The notes: generated by a model from the letters alone, not told the origin. 64,000 nucleotides of DNA from UBA7703 sp963667195 (GCA_963667195.1 OY762962.1:1302001-1366000), one strand, 5' to 3'; positions 15,900 to 24,570 are shown, counted from the first letter of the stretch. Numbers and translations are program-made.

Positions 15900-17987
15900 T
15901 TAGCCGATCTTCACCGTGGTGACCACGCTAAAGTCGGAGAGCGAAATGACGGTCAAGCCAGAGTCTCCGATGACGTAGAAGAAGTTCCCGATGAAGAGGC
16001 CTCTGAGGTTCCAGCTCGAGAGATCCGCCGTCATGTTGACGCGGGCTGCGAGCTCGAATCCCTTCTCTGTGTAGCGGTAGATGTAGTAGTTGCTGTCCGC
16101 CGGGAAGGCGATCAGGTTCTTCTCCGCGTCCACGAGGATTGCCTTGTGGTTGCTGCCGACGATTGTCCAGCTTGCGTCCACCTTTTCGGTGGCAACTTCC
16201 TTGACGTTCGCCTTGTTCGAGGTGTCAAACATCGAGAGCTTCACACCCTGCATCTGACCCGTGGTGTCGTCCGCGTTGTAGCCGATGCCGAGCAGGAGGT
16301 TATCTTTGAACACGTGCAGGTATTCCGAGAATCCCGGAATCTTGAGCGTGTCCAGAATGCGCGGGTTCGCGGCGTTGCTCAGATCTACCGCGAACAGCGG
16401 ATCCACCTGGCGGAAGGTCACGAAGTAGCCGATGTCGCCGTCGAAACGAACGCTCTTGACATACTCGTCCTTGGCGAGGTTTTCGATCTTGCCGAGCACC
16501 TTGAGGTTGAGGTCCAGCGTGTAGAGCGCGTTTGCGCTGGTGCTGTCGTATTCATACGTATCAACACCATCCGTAAAGATGCGCTGCACCGAGCTGTCCA
16601 GCGTGGTTACGATGCGGATGACGTTCTTGTATTCGTCCATCGCGAACTGGTTTAAGAGGCTGCCGGGCACGTTGCCGCTGGCAAGCTTCGTGATCTGCCC
16701 TTCGGATAGACCGAGGAGCACGAGATCGGTGCTGGACGAGCTGTTCGTAATCTGGACGTTCTTGCCGTCCTTGTCCGGCGCGATGGGCAACGTTTCGCTG
16801 TCATAGCGGCCGAACGCGAGCAGCAGATGATCCGCGTTCGCGTATAGCTCGCTCGTTCCGCCGAAGACCGCCTTGGCCGAGGTGAAGTTGGCGCCGCTCT
16901 TGAGGTTGATCGAGCCGATCACGGTATAGGCCGCGTTCTGCGGGTTTCCGCCCACATAGAGGTCGGTCGGCTGGAGCAGCTTGCTTTCCTTGCCGTCGGT
17001 GGTCGAGGGGATGTAGGTAATCGGCGTTCCCTTGACCGGGCTGTAGATGTACTGCGAGGTCACGAGGTAGACATAGTCCCCGATCAAGCGGGAGCTGACG
17101 TAGTTGCCGCTCTGACCCAGAGAGACCACCTGTGCGGGCTTCGCGGGGTTCGTGATGTCGAAGATGATCGCGCTGGTCTGGTCGGTATTGACCTGATCGT
17201 TGCCGTTTGCGTCGTTGACCCAGACGGTGTTGTAGCTTTGCGTGATGACCATCAGGCGGTCGCCCATGAGGAACATCTCGGAGTTATAGCCCCACCAGGT
17301 GTCGTCGCTCGAAAGCTGCGTGCTGGAGATGAGCTTTGTTCCGGCTCCGTCGGGCTTGATGATGTTGAGCTGGTTGCCCGCGATATAGTAGATGAAGTTT
17401 CCGTCGGTTTTGACGATGTCCGCCTCATCCACGCCCTTGACCTGCACATTGGTGCCGGAGTAATCGGTACTGCCGGTGTCCATTGCAGGGGCTTGGGCGA
17501 CTGTGTCCGCTTTTGCTACCGCTCCCGCGGGTGCCGGTGCCGCTGCTGTCGTGGCGCCGTCCGCCGCGCTTTCCATCATGACGCCGCCATTGGTCGCGAC
17601 GTTTGCATTCTGCATCTGCTCGATTAAAGCGTAGATGTCGTCGTAGCTTTCAATGTTGGCGGGCACGGTCAGTTTTGCTGTTTCCGATTGCGTCTGCGTC
17701 GCGGCTGGTGCCATGACGTCGGCGGATCCGGTCGCGGCGTTGTCAGCCGCGGCGGACATCGTCGCGCTTTCCTGCGCGGGAGTTCTATTTCCGCCAGTGA
17801 CTAGCAGCGTTCCGAACGCGCCGACTGCAACGAGCGCAAAAGCCGCGAACACCGCACCGAAACGTACGAATTTCTGTCTCGGCGTGAGGGCAATTTTCTC
17901 ACGCGTGTTTTTTTCTTTGATTTCCATGAGCAACGTCTCCTTTGCTTTTAGCTTGTCGTTGTCACGGATATACTGCTCTTTAAACAT
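15900..17987 (-). CDS. Membrane-anchored C-terminal beta-propeller protein, putative anti-sigma factor
   Basis: A 695-residue protein. A charged cytoplasmic N-terminus (residues 1-41) is followed by one helix (about 42-65) and a Thr/Ala linker. A large extracytoplasmic beta-propeller domain follows (from about 170), with repeated blades such as YYIAGNQLNIIKP, GDRLMVITQSYN, GDYVYLVTSQY and GDIGYFVTFRQVDPLFAVDL. This matches the family of secreted proteins with a C-terminal beta-propeller (DUF2139/PF09826 type). Its start overlaps the end of an ECF sigma factor gene by 8 bp. The topology fits an anti-sigma factor holding the sigma through its short N-tail while the propeller senses an external signal. 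No zinc anti-sigma motif is present. Confidence 0.85.
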   Translation of the reverse strand: MFKEQYIRDNDKLKAKETLLMEIKEKNTREKIALTPRQKFVRFGAVFAAFALVAVGAFGTLLVTGGNRTPAQESATMSAAADNAATGSADVMAPAATQTQSETAKLTVPANIESYDDIYALIEQMQNANVATNGGVMMESAADGATTAAAPAPAGAVAKADTVAQAPAMDTGSTDYSGTNVQVKGVDEADIVKTDGNFIYYIAGNQLNIIKPDGAGTKLISSTQLSSDDTWWGYNSEMFLMGDRLMVITQSYNTVWVNDANGNDQVNTDQTSAIIFDITNPAKPAQVVSLGQSGNYVSSRLIGDYVYLVTSQYIYSPVKGTPITYIPSTTDGKESKLLQPTDLYVGGNPQNAAYTVIGSINLKSGANFTSAKAVFGGTSELYANADHLLLAFGRYDSETLPIAPDKDGKNVQITNSSSSTDLVLLGLSEGQITKLASGNVPGSLLNQFAMDEYKNVIRIVTTLDSSVQRIFTDGVDTYEYDSTSANALYTLDLNLKVLGKIENLAKDEYVKSVRFDGDIGYFVTFRQVDPLFAVDLSNAANPRILDTLKIPGFSEYLHVFKDNLLLGIGYNADDTTGQMQGVKLSMFDTSNKANVKEVATEKVDASWTIVGSNHKAILVDAEKNLIAFPADSNYYIYRYTEKGFELAARVNMTADLSSWNLRGLFIGNFFYVIGDSGLTVISLSDFSVVTTVKIG

Positions 17988-18483
17988 CCTGAAACTCCCC
18001 TTTCAACTGTTCCCGCAGCATATCGCGTGCGCGGAAGAGATGGGATTTCACCGTGTTTTCCGCTGTTCCCGTGATCTTTGCGATCTCGGAAACCTGATAA
18101 CCCTCGTAATAATACAGATGGACAACCGTGCGGTACTTCTGAGGAAGCGCCAGCACATAGGGATAAACCTCGGTGGTCGTCTGCATCTCCGTGAGGAGAT
18201 TTTCGTTCTCGGGTACGGTGTTTCGCCGCCAGGCGGAGGTCAGCAGACTTTTCGTGCAGTTGATGGTCACCTTGATGAACCAGGCTTTCTGGTGCTCAAG
18301 GCTGTTCCATACGGGCTTTGCGCGCAGAGCCCGGAGGAATACCTCCTGTACGATGTCGTCCGCGTCCGTTCCGCTCTTGGTACGCAGAAACGCGAGGCGG
18401 TATACCGTATCGGCATACTGCGCAAAGAGCGCGTCCACGTTGTCGGCCGGAATTGGCACGTTAGGCTTGGCCAGCTGTTCCAT
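17980..18483 (-). CDS. ECF-type RNA polymerase sigma factor
   Basis: A 167-residue sigma factor with region 2 (about residues 18-80: YADTVYRLAFLRTK, DADDIVQEVFLRALR, WFIKVTINC) and region 4 (about 110-160: LPQKYRTVVHLYYYEGYQ, EIAKITGTAENTVKSHLFRAR). AGAGAGG lies before the ATG. It overlaps the beta-propeller gene by 8 bp, so the two products are made in a coupled way, as is usual for ECF sigma and anti-sigma pairs. Targets are not evident, though autoregulation is common. It is a different subgroup from the ECF gene at 1264. Confidence 0.93.
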   Translation of the reverse strand: MEQLAKPNVPIPADNVDALFAQYADTVYRLAFLRTKSGTDADDIVQEVFLRALRAKPVWNSLEHQKAWFIKVTINCTKSLLTSAWRRNTVPENENLLTEMQTTTEVYPYVLALPQKYRTVVHLYYYEGYQVSEIAKITGTAENTVKSHLFRARDMLREQLKGEFQDV

Positions 18484-18699
18484 AAGCGCTTAGTACCTCT
18501 CTCTTCCACCCATAACACTCGGCAATAGCGCGTGAGGTTGCGGCGGAGTGGGAATTTTTCAAAAATACGTGTGTATCCGTTGGTTTCCTGCGTCCTGCTG
18601 CAATATGATCGGGAAACGATTGCTCTCGATTGACTGTATAGACAGGATCGCAATTCATTATAGCATATCTGAAAAGACTCTTCACCGCGACGGATCGCA
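18484..18699. other. Intergenic region between divergent sigma and ABC-F units
   Basis: No gene is supported here. It holds the promoter side of the minus-strand sigma gene (no clear consensus, compatible with an ECF promoter) and leads into the strong plus-strand promoter at 18700. Confidence 0.6.
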
Positions 18700-18729
18700 T
18701 TGACAGAACTTCCTCCCGCTGTGTATAAT
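18700..18729 (+). promoter_or_regulatory. Consensus promoter of the ABC-F leader
   Basis: TTGACA (18700-18705), 18-bp spacer and TATAAT (18724-18729). Transcription should begin near 18736, giving a leader of about 240 nt before the ABC-F ATG. Confidence 0.88.
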
Positions 18730-18974
18730 AGTACGAAATCTTTTTACGGAGGACTCCGATGTATCGTTAACACCTTGGTATTGATCGAATAACGCGGGAG
18801 CGGTTTTTTGCCGCGCCTGACGTGCTTTGCAATGCCAAACGTGTGATCGAACCATCAACGGGTTCTTTTTTTGTTGCTTGAAGCGAGGATGGAATCTCAG
18901 CTCAATCGTCCTCGCTTACGCGGAAACACGTTTGGCCTTACTGTTTTTTGGTAACCGCAGACAGGAGGTTTCAC
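18730..18974 (+). promoter_or_regulatory. Structured attenuator-like leader of the ABC-F gene
   Basis: The leader carries a three-codon ORF (18759-18770). A weak terminator-like hairpin follows (18849-18853 with 18861-18865, then seven T at 18866-18872). A second hairpin has a 9-bp perfect stem (18881-18889 with 18909-18917). An 11-bp long-range stem (18834-18844 with 18926-18936) encloses both hairpins, and a T-rich tract lies at 18944-18949. Such alternative structures after a mini-ORF are the hallmark of ribosome-mediated attenuation known for several ABC-F and erm genes. The exact switch is inferred. Confidence 0.7.
18759..18770 (+). CDS. Three-codon upstream ORF (Met-Tyr-Arg)
   Basis: ATG TAT CGT TAA with a strong GGAGG site (18748-18752) 6 nt upstream, directly after the promoter. 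It encodes the peptide MYR. It is probably a leader ORF on which an antibiotic-stalled ribosome changes the folding of the downstream leader. Confidence 0.65.
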   Translation: MYR

Positions 18975-20438
18975 ATGTCCCAAATTCGCGTCAACGATCT
19001 GACCTTTCATTACGAGGGCAGTTACGACAATATCTTTGAACACACATCCTTTTCCATCGACACGAGCTGGAAGCTCGGCTTCGTCGGGCGAAACGGGCGC
19101 GGCAAGACCACGTTTCTCAAGCTACTCATGGGAGAACACGACTACGAAGGCACGATCTCGTCCTCCGTCGCGTTCGACTATTTCCCGTTTCCCGTCGCGG
19201 ACACGAGCCTGACGACCGAAGCGGTTTTTGTCTCCATCGCGGAGGCTCCGAGGTGGCGGCTGGAGAAGGAGCTAAACCTTCTCGAAGTCGAGCCGGACGT
19301 GCTGGATCGTGCGTTCTCCACGCTCAGCCCCGGAGAGCAGACCAAGGTGCTGCTCGCGGCGCTGTTTTCGCGCAGCGGGCATTTCCTGCTCATCGACGAA
19401 CCCACCAACCACCTCGACATGGAGGCGCGCGCCGTTGTGAGCCGGTACCTCTCCGGCAAGCAGGGGTTTATCCTCGTGAGCCACGACCGCGCGTTTCTTG
19501 ATGGCTGCGTGGATCACATCCTTTCGATCAACCGCGCGAGCATCGAGGTGCAGAAGGGAAACTTCACAAGCTGGGAGGAGAACCGCAGGCGGCAGGATAA
19601 CTTTGAACTCGCGGAAAACGAGCGCCTTTCGCGCGAGATCGACGACCTGCGCACGGCGGCAAAGCGCACTGCCGAGTGGAGCGATCGCGTGGAGCGCAGC
19701 AAGATCGGCGAGCATTCGCTTGACCGCGGGTTCATCGGCGCGCAATCGGCGCGGGTGATGAAGCGCGCGAAGGCTTCAGAGCGGCGGCAGGAGAACGCGG
19801 CGAAGGAGAAGGAAAAGCTCTTAAAGGACTTAGAGCGCAACGACACGCTGAAGGTGACGCCGCTAAAGCACCACGCGGATATCCTCGTGGAAGCGCTCGA
19901 TCTTTCGATCGTCTACGGCGAACGGACGGTGACTGGTCCGTTGAACTTCACCCTGCGGCAAGGCGAGCGCGCGGCGTTGATGGGACGAAACGGCAGCGGC
20001 AAGAGCAGCATCGTAAAGTTGCTCACGGGCGAGGACATCCCGCACACGGGTACGCTTCGCACGGCGAGCGGACTCGTGATCTCCTACATGCCGCAGGACA
20101 CGTCGTTCCTGCGCGGCACGGTGCTCGATTTTGCGCGCGAACACGATCTGGACGAGACGCTGTTTCTGACGATTCTGCGCAAGCTCGATTTCCCGCGCGT
20201 GCAGTTTGAAAAGGACATGCGTTCGTTTTCCGGCGGGCAAAAGAAAAAAGCGCTTCTGGCGAAGACGCTTTCCGAGCGGGCGCACCTCTATGTTTGGGAT
20301 GAACCGCTGAACTTTGTGGATGTACTCTCGCGGATGCAGATTCGCGATCTGCTGCTCGCGGCCAAACCCACGATGTTGTTTGTCGAACACGACCGGACGT
20401 TTGTGGACGAGATCGCGACGCGACAGATCAGGCTGTAG
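18975..20438 (+). CDS. Lsa-type ABC-F ribosomal protection protein
   Basis: A 487-residue soluble protein with two ABC domains and no membrane segment. The first Walker A is GRNGRGKTT (about residue 38), signature LSPGEQTKVLLAALF and Walker B LLIDEPTNHLD. The second Walker A is GRNGSGKSS, signature FSGGQKKKALLAK and Walker B YVWDEPLNFVD. A charged linker of about 100 residues lies between the domains. Length, N-terminus and the end FVEHDRTFVDEIATRQI match the Lsa/CplR group, which protects ribosomes from lincosamides, streptogramin A and pleuromutilins. ATG 18975 follows AGGAGG at 6 nt. The long leader suggests antibiotic-inducible expression. The drug range is inferred from the family. Confidence 0.88.
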   Translation: MSQIRVNDLTFHYEGSYDNIFEHTSFSIDTSWKLGFVGRNGRGKTTFLKLLMGEHDYEGTISSSVAFDYFPFPVADTSLTTEAVFVSIAEAPRWRLEKELNLLEVEPDVLDRAFSTLSPGEQTKVLLAALFSRSGHFLLIDEPTNHLDMEARAVVSRYLSGKQGFILVSHDRAFLDGCVDHILSINRASIEVQKGNFTSWEENRRRQDNFELAENERLSREIDDLRTAAKRTAEWSDRVERSKIGEHSLDRGFIGAQSARVMKRAKASERRQENAAKEKEKLLKDLERNDTLKVTPLKHHADILVEALDLSIVYGERTVTGPLNFTLRQGERAALMGRNGSGKSSIVKLLTGEDIPHTGTLRTASGLVISYMPQDTSFLRGTVLDFAREHDLDETLFLTILRKLDFPRVQFEKDMRSFSGGQKKKALLAKTLSERAHLYVWDEPLNFVDVLSRMQIRDLLLAAKPTMLFVEHDRTFVDEIATRQIRL

Positions 20439-21255
20439 CGTCCGGCGGGGTGCCGTCCTGCGGGGCCGCGACATTCTGCGTCTCCGAGGTTGGCTGACTC
20501 GCCGTCTCCGGCAGCAGGTAGAGCTTTTTGAGCAGCCGCTGTAAAAACGGGAGCTTGAGGATGCCGAATACGATCAGCGTGCCGGAGAGGTTTAACAGCG
20601 CATCATCCACGTCGCAGCTGCCGCAGGCGAGGAGCAATTGCAGCGCCTCGACTGCGACCAGCATGAGCAGCGTCGTCAGCGCAAATACCCAGAGTTTTCG
20701 CATCGGGCGAAACAGGCACGGCAGAAACACCGCCATGGGCATGAACAGCATTGCGTTGCCGACGAGGTTGCTCAGCGGGATCTCCATACCGATGTAGTCG
20801 TATTTAATCGCGTTGATGTACAGGCGGATGGTCTCAAACGGATTGAAGTTCGTCATGAGATCGAAGTTTTTCATGTAGTTCGCCCGCGTCTGCGCAAACG
20901 TGACATAGTCCACGCGCGAAATGATCAGGGCGCCCAGCAGCACCGCGCAATAGAACACAAACAGCGCGAAAAACGAGAAGCGAACCGCTTTGCGGCGCTC
21001 CTCGCGGGAAGAAAGCGCGCGGGTATACAAGTATGTTCCGAGCATCAGCGGCAGGCAGATGCCGACGATCAGCAGTAGCCCCTGTGCCACGTGCCGCATG
21101 CCGGCAAGATAGATCTGGATAACCTGCCAGAGCATCACGGTGAACGCGAGGCTCATGAGGAGAATTCCGGCGTTTTTCTTGAAACGAAGGTGCGGTTTTA
21201 CGCCCGCTTCTTCGCTGGTATTGTCCGGTATTTTGGTTGGATCAAGATTTTCCAT
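20428..21255 (-). CDS. VanZ-like membrane protein
   Basis: A 275-residue protein with about five to six helices and a VanZ-like core: NLVGNAMLFMPMAVFLPCLF, then VEALQLLLACGSCDVDDALLN and LSGTLIVFG. The C-terminal tail is Pro/Thr-rich. VanZ relatives are linked to low-level teicoplanin resistance and cell-envelope functions. ATG 21255 has no ribosome site; an extended -10 (TGC TATAAT) ends 6 nt before it, so a leaderless mRNA is likely. The 3' end overlaps the convergent ABC-F gene by 11 bp with no room for a terminator between the two genes. Confidence 0.85.
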   Translation of the reverse strand: MENLDPTKIPDNTSEEAGVKPHLRFKKNAGILLMSLAFTVMLWQVIQIYLAGMRHVAQGLLLIVGICLPLMLGTYLYTRALSSREERRKAVRFSFFALFVFYCAVLLGALIISRVDYVTFAQTRANYMKNFDLMTNFNPFETIRLYINAIKYDYIGMEIPLSNLVGNAMLFMPMAVFLPCLFRPMRKLWVFALTTLLMLVAVEALQLLLACGSCDVDDALLNLSGTLIVFGILKLPFLQRLLKKLYLLPETASQPTSETQNVAAPQDGTPPDATA

Positions 21256-21261
21256 TCGGGT

Positions 21262-21290
21262 ATTATAGCACACTCTTTCGAGCGCGTAAA
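21262..21290 (-). promoter_or_regulatory. Promoter of the VanZ-like gene (leaderless)
   Basis: On the minus strand: TTTACG (21290-21285), 17-bp spacer, TATAAT (21267-21262) preceded by TGC. The ATG begins at 21255, 6 nt after the -10. Confidence 0.7.
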
Positions 21291-21315
21291 ATGGTCGGGC
21301 ACGAACCTGCGTTTC

Positions 21316-21344
21316 TTGCGCACGGTTGCGCGCGGGCGTATAAT
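21316..21344 (+). promoter_or_regulatory. Promoter of the DUF2804 gene
   Basis: TTGCGC (21316-21321), 17-bp spacer and TATAAT (21339-21344). The -35 is weak. Confidence 0.6.
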
Positions 21345-21406
21345 AGGGATACGTTCTATTCTGTATCTATGTGATCCCATCAAACCGTACTTGGAGGCAG
21401 ATCAAT

Positions 21407-22435
21407 ATGCAGCATCTTCTCTCGAACGGCCCGCTTTTGACCAAACAAGGCACGCTTGCCGAAGCCGGATATGCGACCTCTCTGGTAAAGACGTACGACC
21501 GCAAGGCGATCCGCGGTGGCGCCGCCCGCATCAAGGAATGGGACTACTATCTGATTCACAACGGTCGTTACGCAGTTGCGCTGACCATTGCGGATAACTC
21601 CTACATGGGACTCGTCTCCGTTTCGTTTCTTGACTTTGAGGCGCAGACGGAGAAGACCGTTTCTCCGATGTTCTGGCTTCCGTTTGGCAAAACGCATTTT
21701 CCGGCGAGTTCGGAGCGGGGCGATCTCTTCAAGCGCGTTCCGGGTGCTACGGCCTCGTTTACCATCGAAAATTGCGGACGCTGGCTGATTTGCCACATGG
21801 ACAAGTTCGACGGGGATCAGGCATTCGACTGCCGGATTCTGCTATCGGACGCGCCAAAAGACACGATGGTGATCGCGACCCCGTTTGCGGAGAAGAAGAC
21901 CGCGTTCTACTATAATCAGAAGATCATCGCCATGCGCGCAGAGGGCAGCTTTACCATCGGCGGCGTGACACGCACGTTTGAGAAAGAGGACTCCTTCGGC
22001 CTGCTCGACTGGGGTCGCGGCGTCTGGACGTATGATAACACCTGGTATTGGGGTGCGGGACAAGGCGTGGTGGATGGTCACGTCATCGGCTTCAACATCG
22101 GCTACGGCTTTGGCGATGTCACAGCCGCGTCCGAAAACATGCTGTTTGTCGATGGCGTCGCGCACAAGCTCGACCGCCTGACGTTCAACATTCCGCTCAA
22201 GGACGGCAAGGAGGACTATCTCTCGCCGTGGACGTTTACCTCCAGCGACGGCAGGTTTGAAACCGCGTTTACGCCGATTCTCGACCGCGCGGCGTATACC
22301 AGCGTCGGCCCGCTGCTCTCCGACCAGCATCAGGTGTTCGGCTATATAGACGGCACGATCACCGCTGACGACGGCAGCAAGATTCAACTCAACCACTTCC
22401 TGTGCTTTGCCGAAAAGGTGCACAACAAGTGGTAA
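21407..22435 (+). CDS. DUF2804 family protein
   Basis: A 342-residue soluble protein with DUF2804 marks: GTLAEAGYATSLVKTYDRKAIR near the N-terminus, KEWDYYLIHNGRYAVALTIADNSY, and FGLLDWGRGVWTYDNTWYWGAG in the middle. Two beta-sandwich halves related to lipocalin-like or AttH folds are expected. It may act on a lipid or carotenoid-like ligand, but its function is unproven. ATG 21407 has GGAGG 9 nt upstream. The HAD gene follows after 51 bp and may be in the same operon. Confidence 0.85.
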   Translation: MQHLLSNGPLLTKQGTLAEAGYATSLVKTYDRKAIRGGAARIKEWDYYLIHNGRYAVALTIADNSYMGLVSVSFLDFEAQTEKTVSPMFWLPFGKTHFPASSERGDLFKRVPGATASFTIENCGRWLICHMDKFDGDQAFDCRILLSDAPKDTMVIATPFAEKKTAFYYNQKIIAMRAEGSFTIGGVTRTFEKEDSFGLLDWGRGVWTYDNTWYWGAGQGVVDGHVIGFNIGYGFGDVTAASENMLFVDGVAHKLDRLTFNIPLKDGKEDYLSPWTFTSSDGRFETAFTPILDRAAYTSVGPLLSDQHQVFGYIDGTITADDGSKIQLNHFLCFAEKVHNKW

Positions 22436-22486
22436 AAAATCCATAGTCCGCGGTCTCGATCGCGGACGGAAACGGGTGAACCCCAC

Positions 22487-23137
22487 ATGAAGACAACCCG
22501 AAGATATGATCTTGTGATCTGGGACTGGAACGGAACTCTGCTCGATGACACCGTGATGTGCTACCAGATTGCAAACGAGATGCGGCAGGAGCGCGGCATG
22601 GCGCTCATGTGCGGCGTGGAGGAATACCGGACGTATTTCACCTTTCCCGTGATCGACTATTACCGCCGCATGGGCTATACCTTCGAGACGGAGCCGTTTG
22701 AGAATATCTCGCGGCAGTTTGTCGCGATGTATGCCGAGCGTTTTCCCGTTTGCCCGCTGCAACCCTGCGCGGAGGATACGCTTTCCGCGGTGCTGAAGAC
22801 GGGAGCAAGGCAGGTGCTGCTATCGGCGACAGGGCAGGAGAAGCTGGACGAACAGGTTGCGCACTTTGGCTTGAACCGCTACTTTGAGCGCGTGATCGGC
22901 AACAGCAACAATTTGGCGCACGGCAAGGTGGACTACGCGGTCGATTTTCTGCGCGAGAGCGGCGTTTCCCCCGCCCGCGCGCTGTTCATCGGGGACACGG
23001 ATCACGACTTCGAGATCGCTTCGTCCATCGGCTGCGGCTGCGCGCTGCTCACCGCGGGGCACCAAACCAAGGCGCATCTTGCCACCCTCGGCGCGCCGCT
23101 GGTAGAGAGCCTCTGCGAGGTTGCGTTTCTCTTGTAA
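22487..23137 (+). CDS. HAD-family hydrolase, phosphoglycolate phosphatase-like
   Basis: A 216-residue HAD protein. Motif I reads DWNGTLLDD (nucleophile D13), motif II VLLSATG, motif III at HGKVDYA, motif IV FIGDTDHDFEIAS. The second position of motif I that is usually the acid/base Asp is Asn here, a variant also found in other HAD proteins of this group. It likely removes phosphate from a small metabolite such as phosphoglycolate. Only a weak ribosome site (GGGTGA) precedes the ATG, fitting co-translation with the DUF2804 gene 51 bp upstream. Confidence 0.85.
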   Translation: MKTTRRYDLVIWDWNGTLLDDTVMCYQIANEMRQERGMALMCGVEEYRTYFTFPVIDYYRRMGYTFETEPFENISRQFVAMYAERFPVCPLQPCAEDTLSAVLKTGARQVLLSATGQEKLDEQVAHFGLNRYFERVIGNSNNLAHGKVDYAVDFLRESGVSPARALFIGDTDHDFEIASSIGCGCALLTAGHQTKAHLATLGAPLVESLCEVAFLL

Positions 23138-23155
23138 ACAACGACAAGCGAATCA

Positions 23156-23187
23156 AAAAGTGGCATGCCTGATGGCATGCCACTTTT
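23156..23187. terminator. Bidirectional terminator
   Basis: A 14-bp perfect stem (23156-23169 with 23174-23187) and a 4-nt loop with A and T runs, between convergent genes. Confidence 0.93.
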
Positions 23188-23209
23188 GATTTTTTCTGAC
23201 AATCTTTCT

Positions 23210-24415
23210 TTACGCAATCTTCGCTTGCTTTGCTTTTTCCTCGCGCAGGATGATGCCGACGACGATCGCGGCAACCGCCGCGGAAACGGCGGGAAGCATC
23301 ATCATCACGTTCAGGTTTGTCCAGCTCGCGAGCGCGCCCATCACAAGCGATGAGATACTGTTGGTGGCATAGATGCTCACGAGAAACGACGAAGAGATCA
23401 GCGACGAGTTGCCGGGGTTATCCGCATTGGCAACGCTGAGGATCATCGGCACGCAGTGACCGGAGACGAGGCCGGTTGCCGCGCCCGCGATGCACATCAC
23501 GATTGCGCTGCCGGAGAGTACGCCGATGGTTTGAAACACGCAGGTGAGAACCACGCCGAGCAGGAACAGCACCAACGGGCGAATCTTGAGCCGCGGCGCA
23601 AAAATGCGGCTGATGGTGCCAAACACCCAGTAGAGCGAGAGCGCGATGGAGCCCAGCGACTCCGCGTTGTATTGCAGCGTCATATAGCGCACAATCCAGA
23701 CCAGGAACCCCGCCTGCGAAACGGAGTAAAGCATGGTGGAAACAAGCAACAGCACATTTCTACGGTGAAAGAGAAACGATTTGACCCCGGCTAAGGTGAG
23801 CTTTGGCTCCGCAACCGGAGCAGGCACACCCTTTTTCGCGGCGGTGAGTAGCAGGAAGAACACCACAGCGGCGATAGCCAGAATCGCGCCCAGCAGGTAG
23901 CTCACCGAATGCCAGTCGATGAAGGCGAGCAACGTCGTGATCAAGATCGGTGCAATCAGCGCGCCGACACCGAATCCACCGTGCAGAAAACCGAGATATT
24001 TCGCGCTGTCGTCATGATGCAAATCCACCATGACCGCGTTGCAGTTCGCGTCCACCCAGCCGAAGCCGACACCGGTGAGCAGGCTTGCGAAAACCAGCGC
24101 GGCAACCACACGACCCGCGCCAAGCAGGAAGAACGAAAGAATGATTATGCCGGCACCGACAAGCAGGAGCGTGGTTTTCTTGACCCGTCCCTGCAGCAGA
24201 GGAGCCGTGAGAAACGCCACGACCGCGCCGACGTTGATGAGGCTCGGCATGAGGCCCTGCAGGCTGCCGGTGAGTCGATAGGACTCCACGACGCGATTGA
24301 GCACCACACCCTGATAACTATTCAGTAGCCCGTATGTACCGATGAACATGATCACGCCAATGGTGAGCAAGCGCACAGATCGGGCGGAAGAGCTGATTTT
24401 TTGAGAAGAGCGCAT
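23210..24415 (-). CDS. MFS transporter
   Basis: A 401-residue membrane protein with twelve predicted helices in the major facilitator pattern. The first helix is LLTIGVIMFIGTYGLLNS. ATG 24415 is chosen for its AAGGAA site and because the upstream extension is not hydrophobic or conserved-looking. The helix 4-5 region has GVGFGWVDANCNAVMVDLHHD, typical of sugar or small-solute MFS members. The substrate cannot be assigned. It is transcribed alone from an extended -10 (minus TATACT at 24508-24503 preceded by TGG). Confidence 0.88.
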   Translation of the reverse strand: MRSSQKISSSARSVRLLTIGVIMFIGTYGLLNSYQGVVLNRVVESYRLTGSLQGLMPSLINVGAVVAFLTAPLLQGRVKKTTLLLVGAGIIILSFFLLGAGRVVAALVFASLLTGVGFGWVDANCNAVMVDLHHDDSAKYLGFLHGGFGVGALIAPILITTLLAFIDWHSVSYLLGAILAIAAVVFFLLLTAAKKGVPAPVAEPKLTLAGVKSFLFHRRNVLLLVSTMLYSVSQAGFLVWIVRYMTLQYNAESLGSIALSLYWVFGTISRIFAPRLKIRPLVLFLLGVVLTCVFQTIGVLSGSAIVMCIAGAATGLVSGHCVPMILSVANADNPGNSSLISSSFLVSIYATNSISSLVMGALASWTNLNVMMMLPAVSAAVAAIVVGIILREEKAKQAKIA

Positions 24416-24502
24416 AGGATGGATTCCTTTCCGGCGGGGAAAACATGCGTTTTCCCGTGGCGAATCGTACGGAAGATATAGACATACGACTGCCCGCATG
24501 TG

Positions 24503-24511
24503 AGTATACCA
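24503..24511 (-). promoter_or_regulatory. Extended -10 of the MFS gene
   Basis: Minus strand TGG followed by TATACT (24508-24503), about 88 bp before the start. No clear -35. Confidence 0.5.
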
Positions 24512-24570
24512 AAAAAACGAGCAGCGAATCCACACAATTCGCGCGAAAATCAGTAGTATCCGCGCAAAAG

